From Candidatus Nanopelagicales bacterium (GTDB lineage: Bacteria > Actinomycetota > Actinomycetes > S36-B12 > CAIYMF01), in assembly GCA_025351185.1 (NCBI GenBank), contig JANXWJ010000289.1:1-55994 (forward strand): a stretch of DNA of 55,994 nucleotides. Reading direction: 5' to 3'. The notes below the pieces were generated by a model. The model was not told where the DNA came from and ran no database searches. It saw only the letters and a list, made by a program, of their open reading frames with translations. Made by a program: the position numbers and the translations under genes. Shown in pieces: positions 1 to 8,681 of the stretch (position 1 is its first letter; each line of letters starts with the position of its first letter).

Positions 1-2
1 CG

Positions 3-434
3 CCCCGGGCCCGCGAGGACGACGGCAGCCACCGCATGCAGCAGGTGGACGTCGAGCGCTCGCAGGAGTTCCGCAAGTGCATCGAGTGCTTCCTCTGCAA
101 CAACGTGTGCCACGCGGTCCGAGACCACGAGGAGAACAAGACCTCGTTCTCCGGACCTCGATTCCTCATGCGCATCGCCGAGCTCGACATGCACCCGCTC
201 GACACGGTCGATCGTCGCGAGGTCGCGGTGGAGGACCACGGTGTCGGCTACTGCAACATCACCAAGTGCTGCACCGAGGTCTGCCCCGAGCACATCAAGA
301 TCACTGACAACGCGATCATCCCGCTCAAGGAGCGCGTCGCCGACGGCAAGTACGACCCGCTCTTCTCCGTAGCGTCACTCTTCCGTCGTGGCAAGGACAA
401 GCGAGACGCCGCGCCCGCGACACCGAAGGGCTGA
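3..434 (+). CDS. sdhB: Succinate dehydrogenase/fumarate reductase iron-sulfur subunit, C-terminal part
   Basis: The reading frame enters from the left edge, so the N-terminus with the [2Fe-2S] domain is missing. What remains holds a C-x2-C-x2-C-x3-C cluster motif (CIECFLCNNVC), as used for the [4Fe-4S] centre, and a second cysteine group (CNITKCCTEVCP) as used for the third cluster. This order is that of SdhB/FrdB, which passes electrons from the flavoprotein SdhA to membrane quinone in the TCA cycle. The tail is charged and ends in a Lys/Arg-rich stretch. The genes for SdhA and the membrane anchor would lie to the left, outside the window. A perfect terminator hairpin follows at once, so this is probably the last gene of its operon. 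Family assignment is firm; whether it works as succinate dehydrogenase or fumarate reductase cannot be read here. Confidence 0.9.
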   Translation, partial: PRAREDDGSHRMQQVDVERSQEFRKCIECFLCNNVCHAVRDHEENKTSFSGPRFLMRIAELDMHPLDTVDRREVAVEDHGVGYCNITKCCTEVCPEHIKITDNAIIPLKERVADGKYDPLFSVASLFRRGKDKRDAAPATPKG

Positions 435-457
435 CGAACCGCTCACCCATCACTGTG

Positions 458-499
458 CACCAGGGAGGGACGGACCACGCGGTCCGTCCCTCCCTGGTG
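458..499 (+). terminator. Perfect terminator hairpin after sdhB
   Basis: A 19-bp stem without a mismatch (458-476 with 481-499) closes a 4-base loop. No U-tract follows, as is common for actinobacterial terminators. It sits 24 bases after the stop codon of the iron-sulfur subunit gene. Confidence 0.85.
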
Positions 500-568
500 T
501 CGGGGCGGAAATGCTGACAGCCGCACTCCGAAGCGTCACCATGGACGTGACTTGGAGGGGGCGCCACC

Positions 569-1486
569 ATGGCGATCGACCTCGGGCAGGACGTGAGTCC
601 GCCTGCCCCTTCGCGCCTGCACGGAGGTCGGCTGCAGGTCTTGGCTCTGATCGTCGTGCTGGGGGCGGTCCTGTCGAGCATCTGGGGCACGCCGCGACAG
701 GCGAGCGAGGCGGCCTTCGGCGCAGCGCTGTTCTCCGGCGACGTACGAGCCGTCGTCCGTGATCTCGGAGCGCCGATCGGGACCGAGGTTCACTTCGGGG
801 TGGGTGCGTGGTTCACGTCGGCGTCGCACTCGTCGGTGTCGTCGATCCTGTGGACCTCCTCTGACGGTCGCATCTATCGCACGGAACTGGGGACGTTGAC
901 GACGCTGCCGCCACCGGCCCGCTCGACCGCGGTCGACCAGGAGTCGGACCTTGCGCCAGGCCTTGACGAGTTCGGCAACATCATCGAAGCGCCGAAGGTC
1001 GACGTCGCCCGGTCCATCGAGGCGACGGCGGATGAGTCCGGCGTCGCAGTCCCGGATCGCGGGTCGCTCGGTTGGTCGGCGCACCTCGGGGACCCACTCG
1101 GGCTGTTGCTGCTCGTGGCCTGCTTCGCCCTGGCCATGGGTCCGCAGCCCAGGCGGTTCACCAAGTGGGGCCAGTTCTGGCTCCTCGGGCTCCCCGCCGG
1201 CGCCGGACTCCTGTGGTGGATCCTGCGCGATGCGCCGTTCGACCCGAGGATGCGCGCGGCTCCTGAGCCGGCGCCCCGTCTGCACGGTGCGATCGACGGT
1301 GGCATCGAACGCCGCAGTGGTGCTCGCGGATTCGCCTGGGCTCTCCTCGGATCGCTCGTCCTGTCTGTGGTCGTCGCCGGGATCGTGCAGGCAACGATCT
1401 GGGGCGACCGGCCGGAGCCACAGCAGGGCTCGGTGACCTTCCAGGTGGTCTACGACGACGGGCAGCAGGGCACGTTGACCTTGTAG
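569..1486 (+). CDS. Membrane protein of unknown function
   Basis: A 305-residue protein that I do not recognise. By eye it has a short cytoplasmic head, a membrane segment near residues 22-40, an extracytoplasmic region of about 130 residues, then hydrophobic segments near 176-190, 203-219 and 256-278, and a short polar tail. No cysteine pairs, catalytic motif or nucleotide-binding site stands out. The start ATG follows a GGAGGGG ribosome-binding sequence. It lies alone between the sdhB terminator and the convergent amine oxidase gene. GC-rich third positions and the good ribosome-binding site make it a real gene; function unknown. Confidence 0.75.
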   Translation: MAIDLGQDVSPPAPSRLHGGRLQVLALIVVLGAVLSSIWGTPRQASEAAFGAALFSGDVRAVVRDLGAPIGTEVHFGVGAWFTSASHSSVSSILWTSSDGRIYRTELGTLTTLPPPARSTAVDQESDLAPGLDEFGNIIEAPKVDVARSIEATADESGVAVPDRGSLGWSAHLGDPLGLLLLVACFALAMGPQPRRFTKWGQFWLLGLPAGAGLLWWILRDAPFDPRMRAAPEPAPRLHGAIDGGIERRSGARGFAWALLGSLVLSVVVAGIVQATIWGDRPEPQQGSVTFQVVYDDGQQGTLTL

Positions 1487-1492
1487 GCAGGA

Positions 1493-2788
1493 TCACGTCC
1501 GGCCACGACTGTCTCCAGGCTTGGCCCCCACGGCGTCGAGGACCTGGCGGGCGGCTCGGCTCCCGCTGCGCAGCGCGCCCTCCATGAGGCCGCTCCACTG
1601 ACCGGCCGTGTGCTCGCCAGCGACGAACAGTCGCCCGAGCGGCTCGGCGAGAACATCGCCGTCACCGGGGCGGGCGGAGAGACTCGCCGCTGAGTACGCA
1701 CCCTGGGCCCAGGGATCGTCGTGCCAGGTCGTCACTACGGCGCTGGTCTCGTCGAGATCGAGGTCGTCGCGGATGTCGACGAGCCGCGCCACCCAGGGTG
1801 TGGTCCCGTCGTTGGTGCACAGGGCGCTCACCGCACCGGGGGAGCCTGCGAAGGCGTTGAGAACTGGGACGACGACACCATCGGCGCCCGTGGCGGTCCA
1901 GCACCAGAAGCGGTCAGGCACCGAGAGCACGGCGCTCGTGGCCACCGCTCCGCGCACTGGCACGTGGGCCTTCGCGGCATGCCCCATCGTCATGCGCTGC
2001 AGCGCCTCTCGCCGATCAAGGGGGAGCGGCGGCACGATCTCGAGATCGCGCAGCAGGGGGAGGGGCACTGTGAGGATCACTGCGTCGTACAGCTCCACAC
2101 CAGAGACCGAGCTGATCAGCGCCCCGCCGGCGCTGTGCTCCACCTTCGTGACTGCTGTGCTCATGCGCACCTGGTCTCCGAGCAGGCCGGAGAGCCGCAA
2201 CGCAAGCCCTTGGTTGCCACCGTCGACCCGGTGGCTCGGCGCCGACTCGAACGACGCGACATGGTCAACCACGCTGGCGGCGAGGTCGTTGGCGTTCCAG
2301 GCGCACGACACCTCGATGCGGGCGCGTACCGCCTCGGCGACCTCGGGTCGCACATCGAGCCGGTCGAGCAGGTCGGCGACGCTGACTCCGGGCTCGTGCT
2401 GCAGCCGGGCCAGGGCGGATGCGGTCAGCCGCATGTCCTCGATCGTCACTGCCTCCACGGACTCGCCGGTGCCGGTGGCTGGTGCGTCCACAGTCATGCC
2501 GTGCGCCCAGCGCGGCTCCCGGACGTAGTAGCTCATGCCGGTGTCAACGAGCCGCAGACCGACCCGCTCGAGCCACGAGCGCATCTCGTCGGAGCCCTCG
2601 AGCACGAACTCGGCGCCGCGTTCGATGACGGGGCCGACACCGTCCGGTCCGTCGAGCGGCTGTGACCACACGCGACCGCCGACCCGGTCGCGTGCCTCGT
2701 AGACGACCACGTCGACCCCGGAGTCGGCCAACGTCACTGCGGCCGCCAGCCCGGCGAACCCCGCACCCACCACTGCCACCCGTGTCAT
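1493..2788 (-). CDS. Flavin-containing amine oxidase family protein
   Basis: A 431-residue FAD-dependent oxidoreductase. The N-terminus carries the Rossmann dinucleotide motif GxGxxG at residues 8-13 and an acidic residue at the end of the second strand (YEARDRVGGR, E31), the signature of the monoamine oxidase/protoporphyrinogen oxidase fold. The C-terminal motif LFVAGEHTAGQWSGLMEGALRSG is split here as LFVAGEHTAG and GLMEGALRSG; it binds the FAD ribityl/pyrophosphate part. Such enzymes oxidise primary or secondary amines to imines with release of hydrogen peroxide. The substrate cannot be told from the sequence. Length is normal for soluble bacterial members. It is convergent with the membrane protein gene on its left, and divergent from fdhD. 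Confidence 0.88.
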   Translation of the reverse strand: MTRVAVVGAGFAGLAAAVTLADSGVDVVVYEARDRVGGRVWSQPLDGPDGVGPVIERGAEFVLEGSDEMRSWLERVGLRLVDTGMSYYVREPRWAHGMTVDAPATGTGESVEAVTIEDMRLTASALARLQHEPGVSVADLLDRLDVRPEVAEAVRARIEVSCAWNANDLAASVVDHVASFESAPSHRVDGGNQGLALRLSGLLGDQVRMSTAVTKVEHSAGGALISSVSGVELYDAVILTVPLPLLRDLEIVPPLPLDRREALQRMTMGHAAKAHVPVRGAVATSAVLSVPDRFWCWTATGADGVVVPVLNAFAGSPGAVSALCTNDGTTPWVARLVDIRDDLDLDETSAVVTTWHDDPWAQGAYSAASLSARPGDGDVLAEPLGRLFVAGEHTAGQWSGLMEGALRSGSRAARQVLDAVGAKPGDSRGRT

Positions 2789-2845
2789 GGGCTCATCCGA
2801 TCAGATCGCACCGCGGCCCCGCTGCCTCCATCATGGACCCGGAGG

Positions 2846-2851
2846 TAACGT
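2846..2851 (+). promoter_or_regulatory. -10 box of fdhD, leaderless layout
   Basis: TAACGT ends six bases before the GTG start of fdhD and no Shine-Dalgarno sequence is present, so the transcript probably begins at or very near the start codon. Confidence 0.5.
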
Positions 2852-2857
2852 CGACCT

Positions 2858-3730
2858 GTGGAACCCGATCGTGCGTCTGACCCACGCGTGCCGAAGGTGT
2901 CTGCCGTCGCTCGGGTGCGTGTCGAGCGGGCGGGCGGGGTCGGGCGACGGGATCCCAGCGATTATGTCGTGGTCGAGGAACCGTTGCACGTGCACATCGA
3001 GCACCGCGGTCTGCTGCACCTCCTCGGGTCGACGATGCGCACGCCCGGCCACGACCTCGAACTTGCGGCGGGACTTGCTGTCGGTGAGGGAGTCCTCCGC
3101 CACGCCGACGACCTGGCCGGAGTCCGGCACTGTCGCGCGGGCGACGGCGGTCCGCAGGACGGCGACGTCGCCGTCGTCGTACGCGACTCAGCGGACCTCG
3201 ACCTCTCGAAGCTCGGTCGGGTGTCCACGCCGTCGAGCGCGTGCGGCCTGTGCGGACGCGACGAGATCGACGCGATCGTGGCGTCAGCCCCAGCCGTTGA
3301 TCGTCAGGTGCTGATCGACGTCGAGGTGCTGGCCTCGCTCCCCGATCTGATGCTCGAGAAGCAGAGCGTCTTCCGGCGCACCGGGGGGCTCCACGCGGCC
3401 GCGCTCGCCACCGCCGACGGTGTGATCACGGTCGTGCGTGAGGATGTCGGACGCCACAACGCCGTCGACAAGGTGATCGGGCACCGGGTGATGTCGGCCA
3501 CCGTCGCCGACGTGCTCGTCGTCAGCGGACGTGCCGGATTCGAGATCGTGCAGAAGGCAGCGATGGCGGGGATCCCCGTCGTTGCTGCAGTGTCGGCCCC
3601 GACCTCCCTCTCGGTCGAGGTCGCTCGGGAGTGCGGGCTGACCCTCGTCGCCTTCGTCCGCGACGGCGGCTTCACCATCTATTCCGGTCGCGATCGCGTC
3701 GTCGGTCGGGTGGAGTCCGCAGCACCCTGA
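2858..3730 (+). CDS. fdhD: Formate dehydrogenase accessory sulfurtransferase FdhD
   Basis: A 290-residue FdhD protein. It hands sulfur from a cysteine desulfurase to the molybdenum/tungsten bis-MGD cofactor of formate dehydrogenase-type enzymes; the cofactor must be sulfurated to be active. The catalytic pair is seen as ACGLCGRDE with Cys129 and Cys132, the family's CxxC loop. The glycine-rich segment REDVGRHNAVDKVIG and the phrase VVSGRAGFEIVQKA are also family marks. The GTG start follows a TAACGT box by six bases; an internal GTG at 2897 is possible. No formate dehydrogenase or other molybdoenzyme gene lies in this window, so its client is elsewhere in the genome. Confidence 0.93.
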   Translation: MEPDRASDPRVPKVSAVARVRVERAGGVGRRDPSDYVVVEEPLHVHIEHRGLLHLLGSTMRTPGHDLELAAGLAVGEGVLRHADDLAGVRHCRAGDGGPQDGDVAVVVRDSADLDLSKLGRVSTPSSACGLCGRDEIDAIVASAPAVDRQVLIDVEVLASLPDLMLEKQSVFRRTGGLHAAALATADGVITVVREDVGRHNAVDKVIGHRVMSATVADVLVVSGRAGFEIVQKAAMAGIPVVAAVSAPTSLSVEVARECGLTLVAFVRDGGFTIYSGRDRVVGRVESAAP

Positions 3731-3843
3731 GCAGCCCGCCGGGGGGCCCGGTGTTCGCGTCCACCTCCGGTACGGCGTAGTGCGACCAGTGGCTCATCCC
3801 ATCTGGAGCGGCGTGCACCGGCCATCTGCGCCATGCTCGAGCC

Positions 3844-5109
3844 ATGCGCTGGTTCATCAGGGACTACCACGACGACGACCTCGAGGCCGTGGTGCGGCTT
3901 CTCGATGCGACGAAGGTGCACCAGGGCAGTGTGTTCGGTCTTGCCGAGGTCATCGCCGCTCTGCGCGATGACCAGCCAGCGGTGGTTGCCGTGCTCAACG
4001 ACGAGGTCGTCGGCGCTGTCGTGTCGACCGTGTCGGGCGATCGCGCATGGGTGGCGCGCCTAGCGATCGCTGAGGAGTGGCGCGGCAAGGGAATGGCGTC
4101 AGCCCTGCTGCTCAGCCTGGAGAGCGCGCTCGTCGAGGTCCGGGTGCGGATGCTGTCCTACGTCCTGCCTGAGGAGGAGATGCTGGCTGACGGGCTCGCG
4201 AATGCCGGATTCACACGCCGACCGGCAGTCGCCTATTTCGACAAGGTCGTGTCGGTCGATTCGGCTCAGGCCGATGTGCTCTCCGAGCTGGGCGGGCAGG
4301 TGCTTCCGGCACGCTTGTGGGATGACCTCGCGGGAATGCATCGCGAGAAAGACCTGATCGAGCGGCGGGTCGTCGCGCCTCTGGACCGTCCGGAGATCGC
4401 CGCGCGCCATGGAGTGATGCCGCCGCGTGCCGTCGTGCTCTTCGGCCCGCCAGGCACCGGAAAGACGTCGTTCGCGCGGGCGATCGCCAGCCGACTCGGG
4501 TGGCCGTTCGTCGAGGTTCTTCCCAGCGCACTGCTCGCCGATCCCGCTGGTCCCGCGGCTGCGTTGCGGGCGACGTTCGATCGGATCCGCCGCCTCGAGA
4601 GGGTGCTCGTCTTCATCGACGAGGTCGAGGAGATCGCCGCTGCCCGAGGAGACCGTCCGACGAGCCCGGCGCACGGTCTCACCAACGAGCTGCTCAAGGT
4701 CGTGCCGGCGTTCCGACAGCATGACGAGCGACTGCTCGTCTGTGCGACCAACGACCTGCGTTCTCTCGACACTGCCTTCACGCGGCCTGGTCGCTTCGAC
4801 TACGTGATTCCGATCGGTACGCCGGATGCCGCCGCGCGCCAGGCGATCTGGTCCCGCTATGCCGATGCTTCCTCGGTCGACATCGACCAACTCGTCGCTG
4901 CGAGCGAGTCGTTCACTCCCGCTGAGATCGAGCATGCGGCGCGTGTGGCATCGCAGATGTCGTTCGAGCGCAGCGTGTTCGGCGGGCAGGACGGCATCGG
5001 TCCGACGAGCGCCGACTACCTCGCAGCCATCGCCGACTCACGGCCATCGGTGACTGACGACGTCCGGGCATCCTTCGAGCGCGACGTCGCCGAGCTCGCT
5101 CGCCTCTGA
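3844..5109 (+). CDS. Fusion protein: GNAT acetyltransferase domain plus AAA+ ATPase
   Basis: A 421-residue protein with two joined domains. Residues 1-135 form a GNAT fold with the acetyl-CoA pyrophosphate loop in EEWRGKGMASALL (77-89). Residues 155-415 form an AAA+ module: Walker A GPPGTGKT (201-208), Walker B VLVFIDEVEE with D259/E260, a sensor-1 Asn in CATND (N303) and arginines in FTRPGRFDY (R314, R317) that fit the arginine-finger position. This resembles the FtsH/Cdc48-like class of AAA proteins that act as ring-shaped unfoldases or remodellers. No protease domain is attached. The acetyltransferase target and the remodelled substrate are unknown. Similar fused proteins are known in actinobacterial annotations under a purely descriptive name. 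A CATGCT box six bases upstream of the ATG suggests a leaderless message. Confidence 0.88.
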   Translation: MRWFIRDYHDDDLEAVVRLLDATKVHQGSVFGLAEVIAALRDDQPAVVAVLNDEVVGAVVSTVSGDRAWVARLAIAEEWRGKGMASALLLSLESALVEVRVRMLSYVLPEEEMLADGLANAGFTRRPAVAYFDKVVSVDSAQADVLSELGGQVLPARLWDDLAGMHREKDLIERRVVAPLDRPEIAARHGVMPPRAVVLFGPPGTGKTSFARAIASRLGWPFVEVLPSALLADPAGPAAALRATFDRIRRLERVLVFIDEVEEIAAARGDRPTSPAHGLTNELLKVVPAFRQHDERLLVCATNDLRSLDTAFTRPGRFDYVIPIGTPDAAARQAIWSRYADASSVDIDQLVAASESFTPAEIEHAARVASQMSFERSVFGGQDGIGPTSADYLAAIADSRPSVTDDVRASFERDVAELARL

Positions 5110-5139
5110 GGATCTGCAGGCAGGCTGAAGCAGCCCTCG

Positions 5140-6963
5140 CTAGAAGGGTGGCTCGTCGAGCTCGGGCGGCATGGGTCTCGGTGACGGTGTGACATCCGGG
5201 CGTGTGTCATCGCCGGGTGTCGTGGGTGGCGTCGGTGGTGTGTCGGCCGATGTCGTGTCGGCTGGTGGTTGCCCGGGTGGTGTGTCGGCCGGCGTCGTGT
5301 CGGGTGGTTGCCCGGGTTGCCCGGGTTGCTCGGGTGGGTCGGGGTTGTCGAGGAAGGGTCGGGGTGGGATGTCGATGCGTTGCCCAAACTTCGTCACCCA
5401 GGTCGCGGATCCGTCGGGTCCGAGGTTGGCGATGTCGAGGTAGCCATCCGTTTTGAGGTGGTGGTCGGTGGTGCACCAGATCCGGCAGTTCGTGGTGTCG
5501 CTCGGCCCGTCGGGAAAGGGTTTCCCGTGTTCCATCTGCAGTTTGGAGCGGTGGCGGGTGCTGCACATCGGTCCGATGCACCCGCCATCACGTGCGATGA
5601 GGTACTCGCGGAGGTCGTGGGGGAGGTAGACCTTGCGACCGTGGTCGATGAGATGACCGGTGACCGGTGCAACGACCGCGCGGCACCATGCCTTCGCGAA
5701 CCGGACGTACTCCCGAGCCACCGATGCGGGCACCGGCTCGCCGTTGACCAGCGCGAGCCCGTCCACACCGCCAGCGCTGTTCGCACGTGACGCACCGTTC
5801 GCGCGTGACGCACCCCCGGCACCGGCGGCGACTAACGCGAAGCTGGCTTCGGTCATGACGACGTCGATGGTGATGTTGGCGTGGGAAGGGTCGAAGGTCA
5901 CGGATCCGTCGGGGTGGGTTTCACCGGTGAGTCTGGCCAGGGCCGCGTCCGCGCGGCAGGCACCCGCGCGCGCGTCCTCATCGTCCCGCGCAGCACTCGC
6001 ACCACCGCGGGCGAGCTGCAACGCTCGGCCGTCTTCGGTGATCCGGTCGTACGCGGGCTTCACCCACTCGACGGGGCCATACACAGTCAGGCTGGCCATC
6101 CCGTCATCCTCAGGCCGGAACCACACCCCACGACTCTTGCGCGCCTTGACCCGGCGACCGGCAGCATCCCGGTCGAGCTTGGCGATCGCTCTGGAGACCT
6201 GACGGCCGAACTCCCCCGGTGGGAGGCGCTTCGCCTTCGGCAGGACGAGGGCTTCGATCCGGGACAGGATCTCGGGGTCCTGAACGATGCGGCACTTCTC
6301 GACCAGGATCGAAACATGTGCGGGACTGATCTCACCGGCGAGGAGCGCGGTCTGGAACCCGGTGAACAGCTGACGCAACGCCCGAGCCCGCTCGATCTCC
6401 AACGCCGCTGACGTCGTCGAGGTCCGCCGCGCACACGCGAGCTCCTCCTCGACGTGGACGTTGTCCAGATAGACCAGCTTCGGGACGACACCCGCGAGCT
6501 CGACGACCGCGGCGAGGCGCTTTCCTGCAAGCATCGCGGTCACTGCATCGACGCGCGCGATATACGCCAGCACCGCGAGCGGCGTCGTCAGGCCGCCTGG
6601 GTCGATCGAATCAAGGGCGTGAAGGTCCCCGGTAGACACCTGCGCGGGAAGACCCAGCACGACGTCGTCATCGGTCAGGAACTCGGACTCGTAGAACTGC
6701 CACGACTCCGAGTCCATCTGATCCTCGTCGTAGGCGAGCGCGTCCGCCCGCAGCTGCGCGGCAGCCAGCGCGTCCATCTCCGAGGTGTCCTCGAACGGTG
6801 AGAGACCACCCTCACCATCGACGTAGCCCTCGAAACGGGGGACCTCGGGCTGGCATGAGCACACACAGACGTGACCGTCCGGGCGCATATCCGACGACGA
6901 CTCAGATGCCGCCGACGCGTCGTCGCGAGACGCTGCGGGGTCGTCGTGAGACGGGTCAGTCAT
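5140..6963 (-). CDS. DUF222/HNH endonuclease family protein (13E12 repeat-like)
   Basis: A 607-residue protein of the large actinobacterial DUF222-HNH group. Residues about 120-440 form the helical DUF222 region. The HNH nuclease lies at about 453-505, with a Cys/His set that can hold structural zinc (C462, C467, C493, C497) and the likely catalytic histidine in QMEHGKPF (H479). The tail after residue 540 is a Pro/Thr/Gly/Asp low-complexity run made of repeated units. The family includes the 13E12 repeat proteins of mycobacteria, which occur in many diverged copies per genome and are suspected to be mobile or recombining; the biological role is not established. An unusually good promoter and ribosome-binding site precede it. 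Confidence 0.88.
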   Translation of the reverse strand: MTDPSHDDPAASRDDASAASESSSDMRPDGHVCVCSCQPEVPRFEGYVDGEGGLSPFEDTSEMDALAAAQLRADALAYDEDQMDSESWQFYESEFLTDDDVVLGLPAQVSTGDLHALDSIDPGGLTTPLAVLAYIARVDAVTAMLAGKRLAAVVELAGVVPKLVYLDNVHVEEELACARRTSTTSAALEIERARALRQLFTGFQTALLAGEISPAHVSILVEKCRIVQDPEILSRIEALVLPKAKRLPPGEFGRQVSRAIAKLDRDAAGRRVKARKSRGVWFRPEDDGMASLTVYGPVEWVKPAYDRITEDGRALQLARGGASAARDDEDARAGACRADAALARLTGETHPDGSVTFDPSHANITIDVVMTEASFALVAAGAGGASRANGASRANSAGGVDGLALVNGEPVPASVAREYVRFAKAWCRAVVAPVTGHLIDHGRKVYLPHDLREYLIARDGGCIGPMCSTRHRSKLQMEHGKPFPDGPSDTTNCRIWCTTDHHLKTDGYLDIANLGPDGSATWVTKFGQRIDIPPRPFLDNPDPPEQPGQPGQPPDTTPADTPPGQPPADTTSADTPPTPPTTPGDDTRPDVTPSPRPMPPELDEPPF

Positions 6964-6965
6964 GG

Positions 6966-7013
6966 CACCTCCTCGTGTGATCTAAATATAAGACACCAGT
7001 ACTAACGTGTCAA
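6966..7013 (-). promoter_or_regulatory. Near-consensus sigma-70 promoter and strong RBS of the DUF222/HNH gene
   Basis: Read on the minus strand: TTGACA (7013-7008), a 17-base spacer, TATATT (6990-6985), then GGAGGTG (6972-6966) two bases before the ATG. The -35 matches consensus exactly and the -10 differs at one base, with ideal spacing. The stretch is clearly AT-richer than the rest of the window. Confidence 0.85.
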
Positions 7014-7277
7014 CCGCCATATCCACCCAAATGCATGGTGCACACAGGGTTACGGCGATGTCACTTACTGTCCGGCCACCATTCTGGCAGGGGGTCTGAC
7101 AGTCCGAACTCCTGCGGCCGAAGTGCACAAGTCGGCCCAGCACACTGCACACAAGCCGCCACGTGACTCCAGCATCGATGCTGTACCTCCAGCTCGGGCG
7201 CAGCGCGAGGGACTCACTACGAGGCACCTCCGCATGCCACCGCGAGCCGTGCTCGACACGACTGGGATGATGCGCCT
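7014..7277. other. Intergenic stretch between divergent genes
   Basis: About 260 bases between the DUF222 promoter and the P450 start. I see no gene, RNA or clear repeat. A GATGAT box lies six bases before the P450 start codon (7266-7271). Confidence 0.5.
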
Positions 7278-8669
7278 GTGCGCATCCCTCGTCCCCTGCC
7301 GATGACGGCACCGGGTCCTGAGGGCGGCAAGATGCTGCGCTCGATGGGGGCGATCCGCCGCGACCCGTTGGCGTTCCTCGCCTCGATGCGGTCGTCGTAC
7401 GGCGACGTCATGCAGTTTCCGATCCCACGCCCGGCCACGTATCTCGTGTCCGACCCAGAGGCCGTACGTCGTGTGCTCGTGACGAACGCTCGTGCCTACG
7501 GCAAGCGCACGCTGCAGTACACGACGCTCGCTCTCGTCACCGGCGAAGGTCTGCTCACCGCTGACACCGATGTCTGGCGCACCCAGCGGCCGGTGATCCA
7601 GCCGGCCTTCCATCGAGCGTCCCTCGACCTCGTCGCCGTGCATGTCAGCACGGCGGTGGACCGGCTCCTCTCGGACTGGTCGGCACGTGACGGTCAGGTC
7701 GTCGACGTCGACGCCGCGATGATGCACCTCGCTCTGGAGGTGGTGGGGTCAGCGCTCTTCGGCTCTGACCTCTCCGCCGACGCCGAGCGCCTCGCTGATG
7801 CCACGCTCGCCGCGCTCGAGGTGGTGGTCAAGAAGGCGCGCTCACCGCTGCCGATCCCCGTCGCGGTCCCGACCCCCACCAACCTCGTTCTGCGTCGCGC
7901 GGTTGGTCGGCTCGATGCGGCGGTCGACGCGATGCTCGCCGAGCGTGCCAGGCGTCCGCTGGCGGCGGGGGAGCCGCCGCGCGACATGCTCGACCTGCTG
8001 CTCACCGTGACCAGTGAGGACGGGACCCATCTGACGCGCGCCCAGGTGCGTGACCAGGTGGTGACGTTCATCGTCGCCGGCCATGAGACGGTCGCGAGTG
8101 CCCTCACGTGGGCCTGGCACCTCCTCGCTACGCACCCCGCTGCGCTGGCCCGCCTGCGAGCGGAGGTCGACGCCGTCTGCGCGGGGAAGCCGGTCACCTT
8201 CCTCGATCTTCCGCATCTTCCCTGGACTGCAGCTGTGCTCGACGAGGTCCTGCGTCTGTATCCGCCCGCATGGCTCGTGACCCGCAGATCGCTCGCGTCG
8301 GATTCGCTGGGGGGAGTGGCGATCCCGACCGACGCACTCATCGTCATGAGCCCGTGGCTCGTGCACCGCGACCCGAGCGCGTGGCCGGATCCCGACGGCT
8401 TCCATCCCGAGCGCTTTCTAGACGAGAGCGGGGGTCGGCGTCGTGATGTGGCTGCGCTGCCCGCCTACCTGCCGTTCGGCGCTGGCCCGAGGCTCTGCAT
8501 CGGACGCGACATGGCGCTTCTCGAGGGCGTGCTCGTGCTCGCATCGCTCGTCGGTCGCGTCGACCTCGAGCCCGTCGGTCGGCCGCCTCAGGCGATGCCA
8601 CTCGTCACGATCCGCCCCGCCGGCGGTCTGCCCATGCGCGTACGCACACGGAAGACACCCATCGGCTGA
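7278..8669 (+). CDS. Cytochrome P450
   Basis: A 463-residue soluble P450 without a membrane anchor. The oxygen-activation helix has AGHET (267-271), the ExxR pair is E323-R326 (DEVLRLYPP), the meander region has HPERF (376-380), and the haem loop is FGAGPRLCIG (400-409) with Cys407 as the iron ligand. The overall type resembles CYP4/CYP102-like fatty-acid hydroxylases more than the classical macrolide-type bacterial P450s; the substrate is not known. No ferredoxin or reductase gene is adjacent, so electron partners are elsewhere. GTG at 7278 is the outer start, and an ATG eight codons later (7302) is an alternative. Confidence 0.92.
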   Translation: MRIPRPLPMTAPGPEGGKMLRSMGAIRRDPLAFLASMRSSYGDVMQFPIPRPATYLVSDPEAVRRVLVTNARAYGKRTLQYTTLALVTGEGLLTADTDVWRTQRPVIQPAFHRASLDLVAVHVSTAVDRLLSDWSARDGQVVDVDAAMMHLALEVVGSALFGSDLSADAERLADATLAALEVVVKKARSPLPIPVAVPTPTNLVLRRAVGRLDAAVDAMLAERARRPLAAGEPPRDMLDLLLTVTSEDGTHLTRAQVRDQVVTFIVAGHETVASALTWAWHLLATHPAALARLRAEVDAVCAGKPVTFLDLPHLPWTAAVLDEVLRLYPPAWLVTRRSLASDSLGGVAIPTDALIVMSPWLVHRDPSAWPDPDGFHPERFLDESGGRRRDVAALPAYLPFGAGPRLCIGRDMALLEGVLVLASLVGRVDLEPVGRPPQAMPLVTIRPAGGLPMRVRTRKTPIG

Positions 8670-8681
8670 CGCTCCGCCAGG

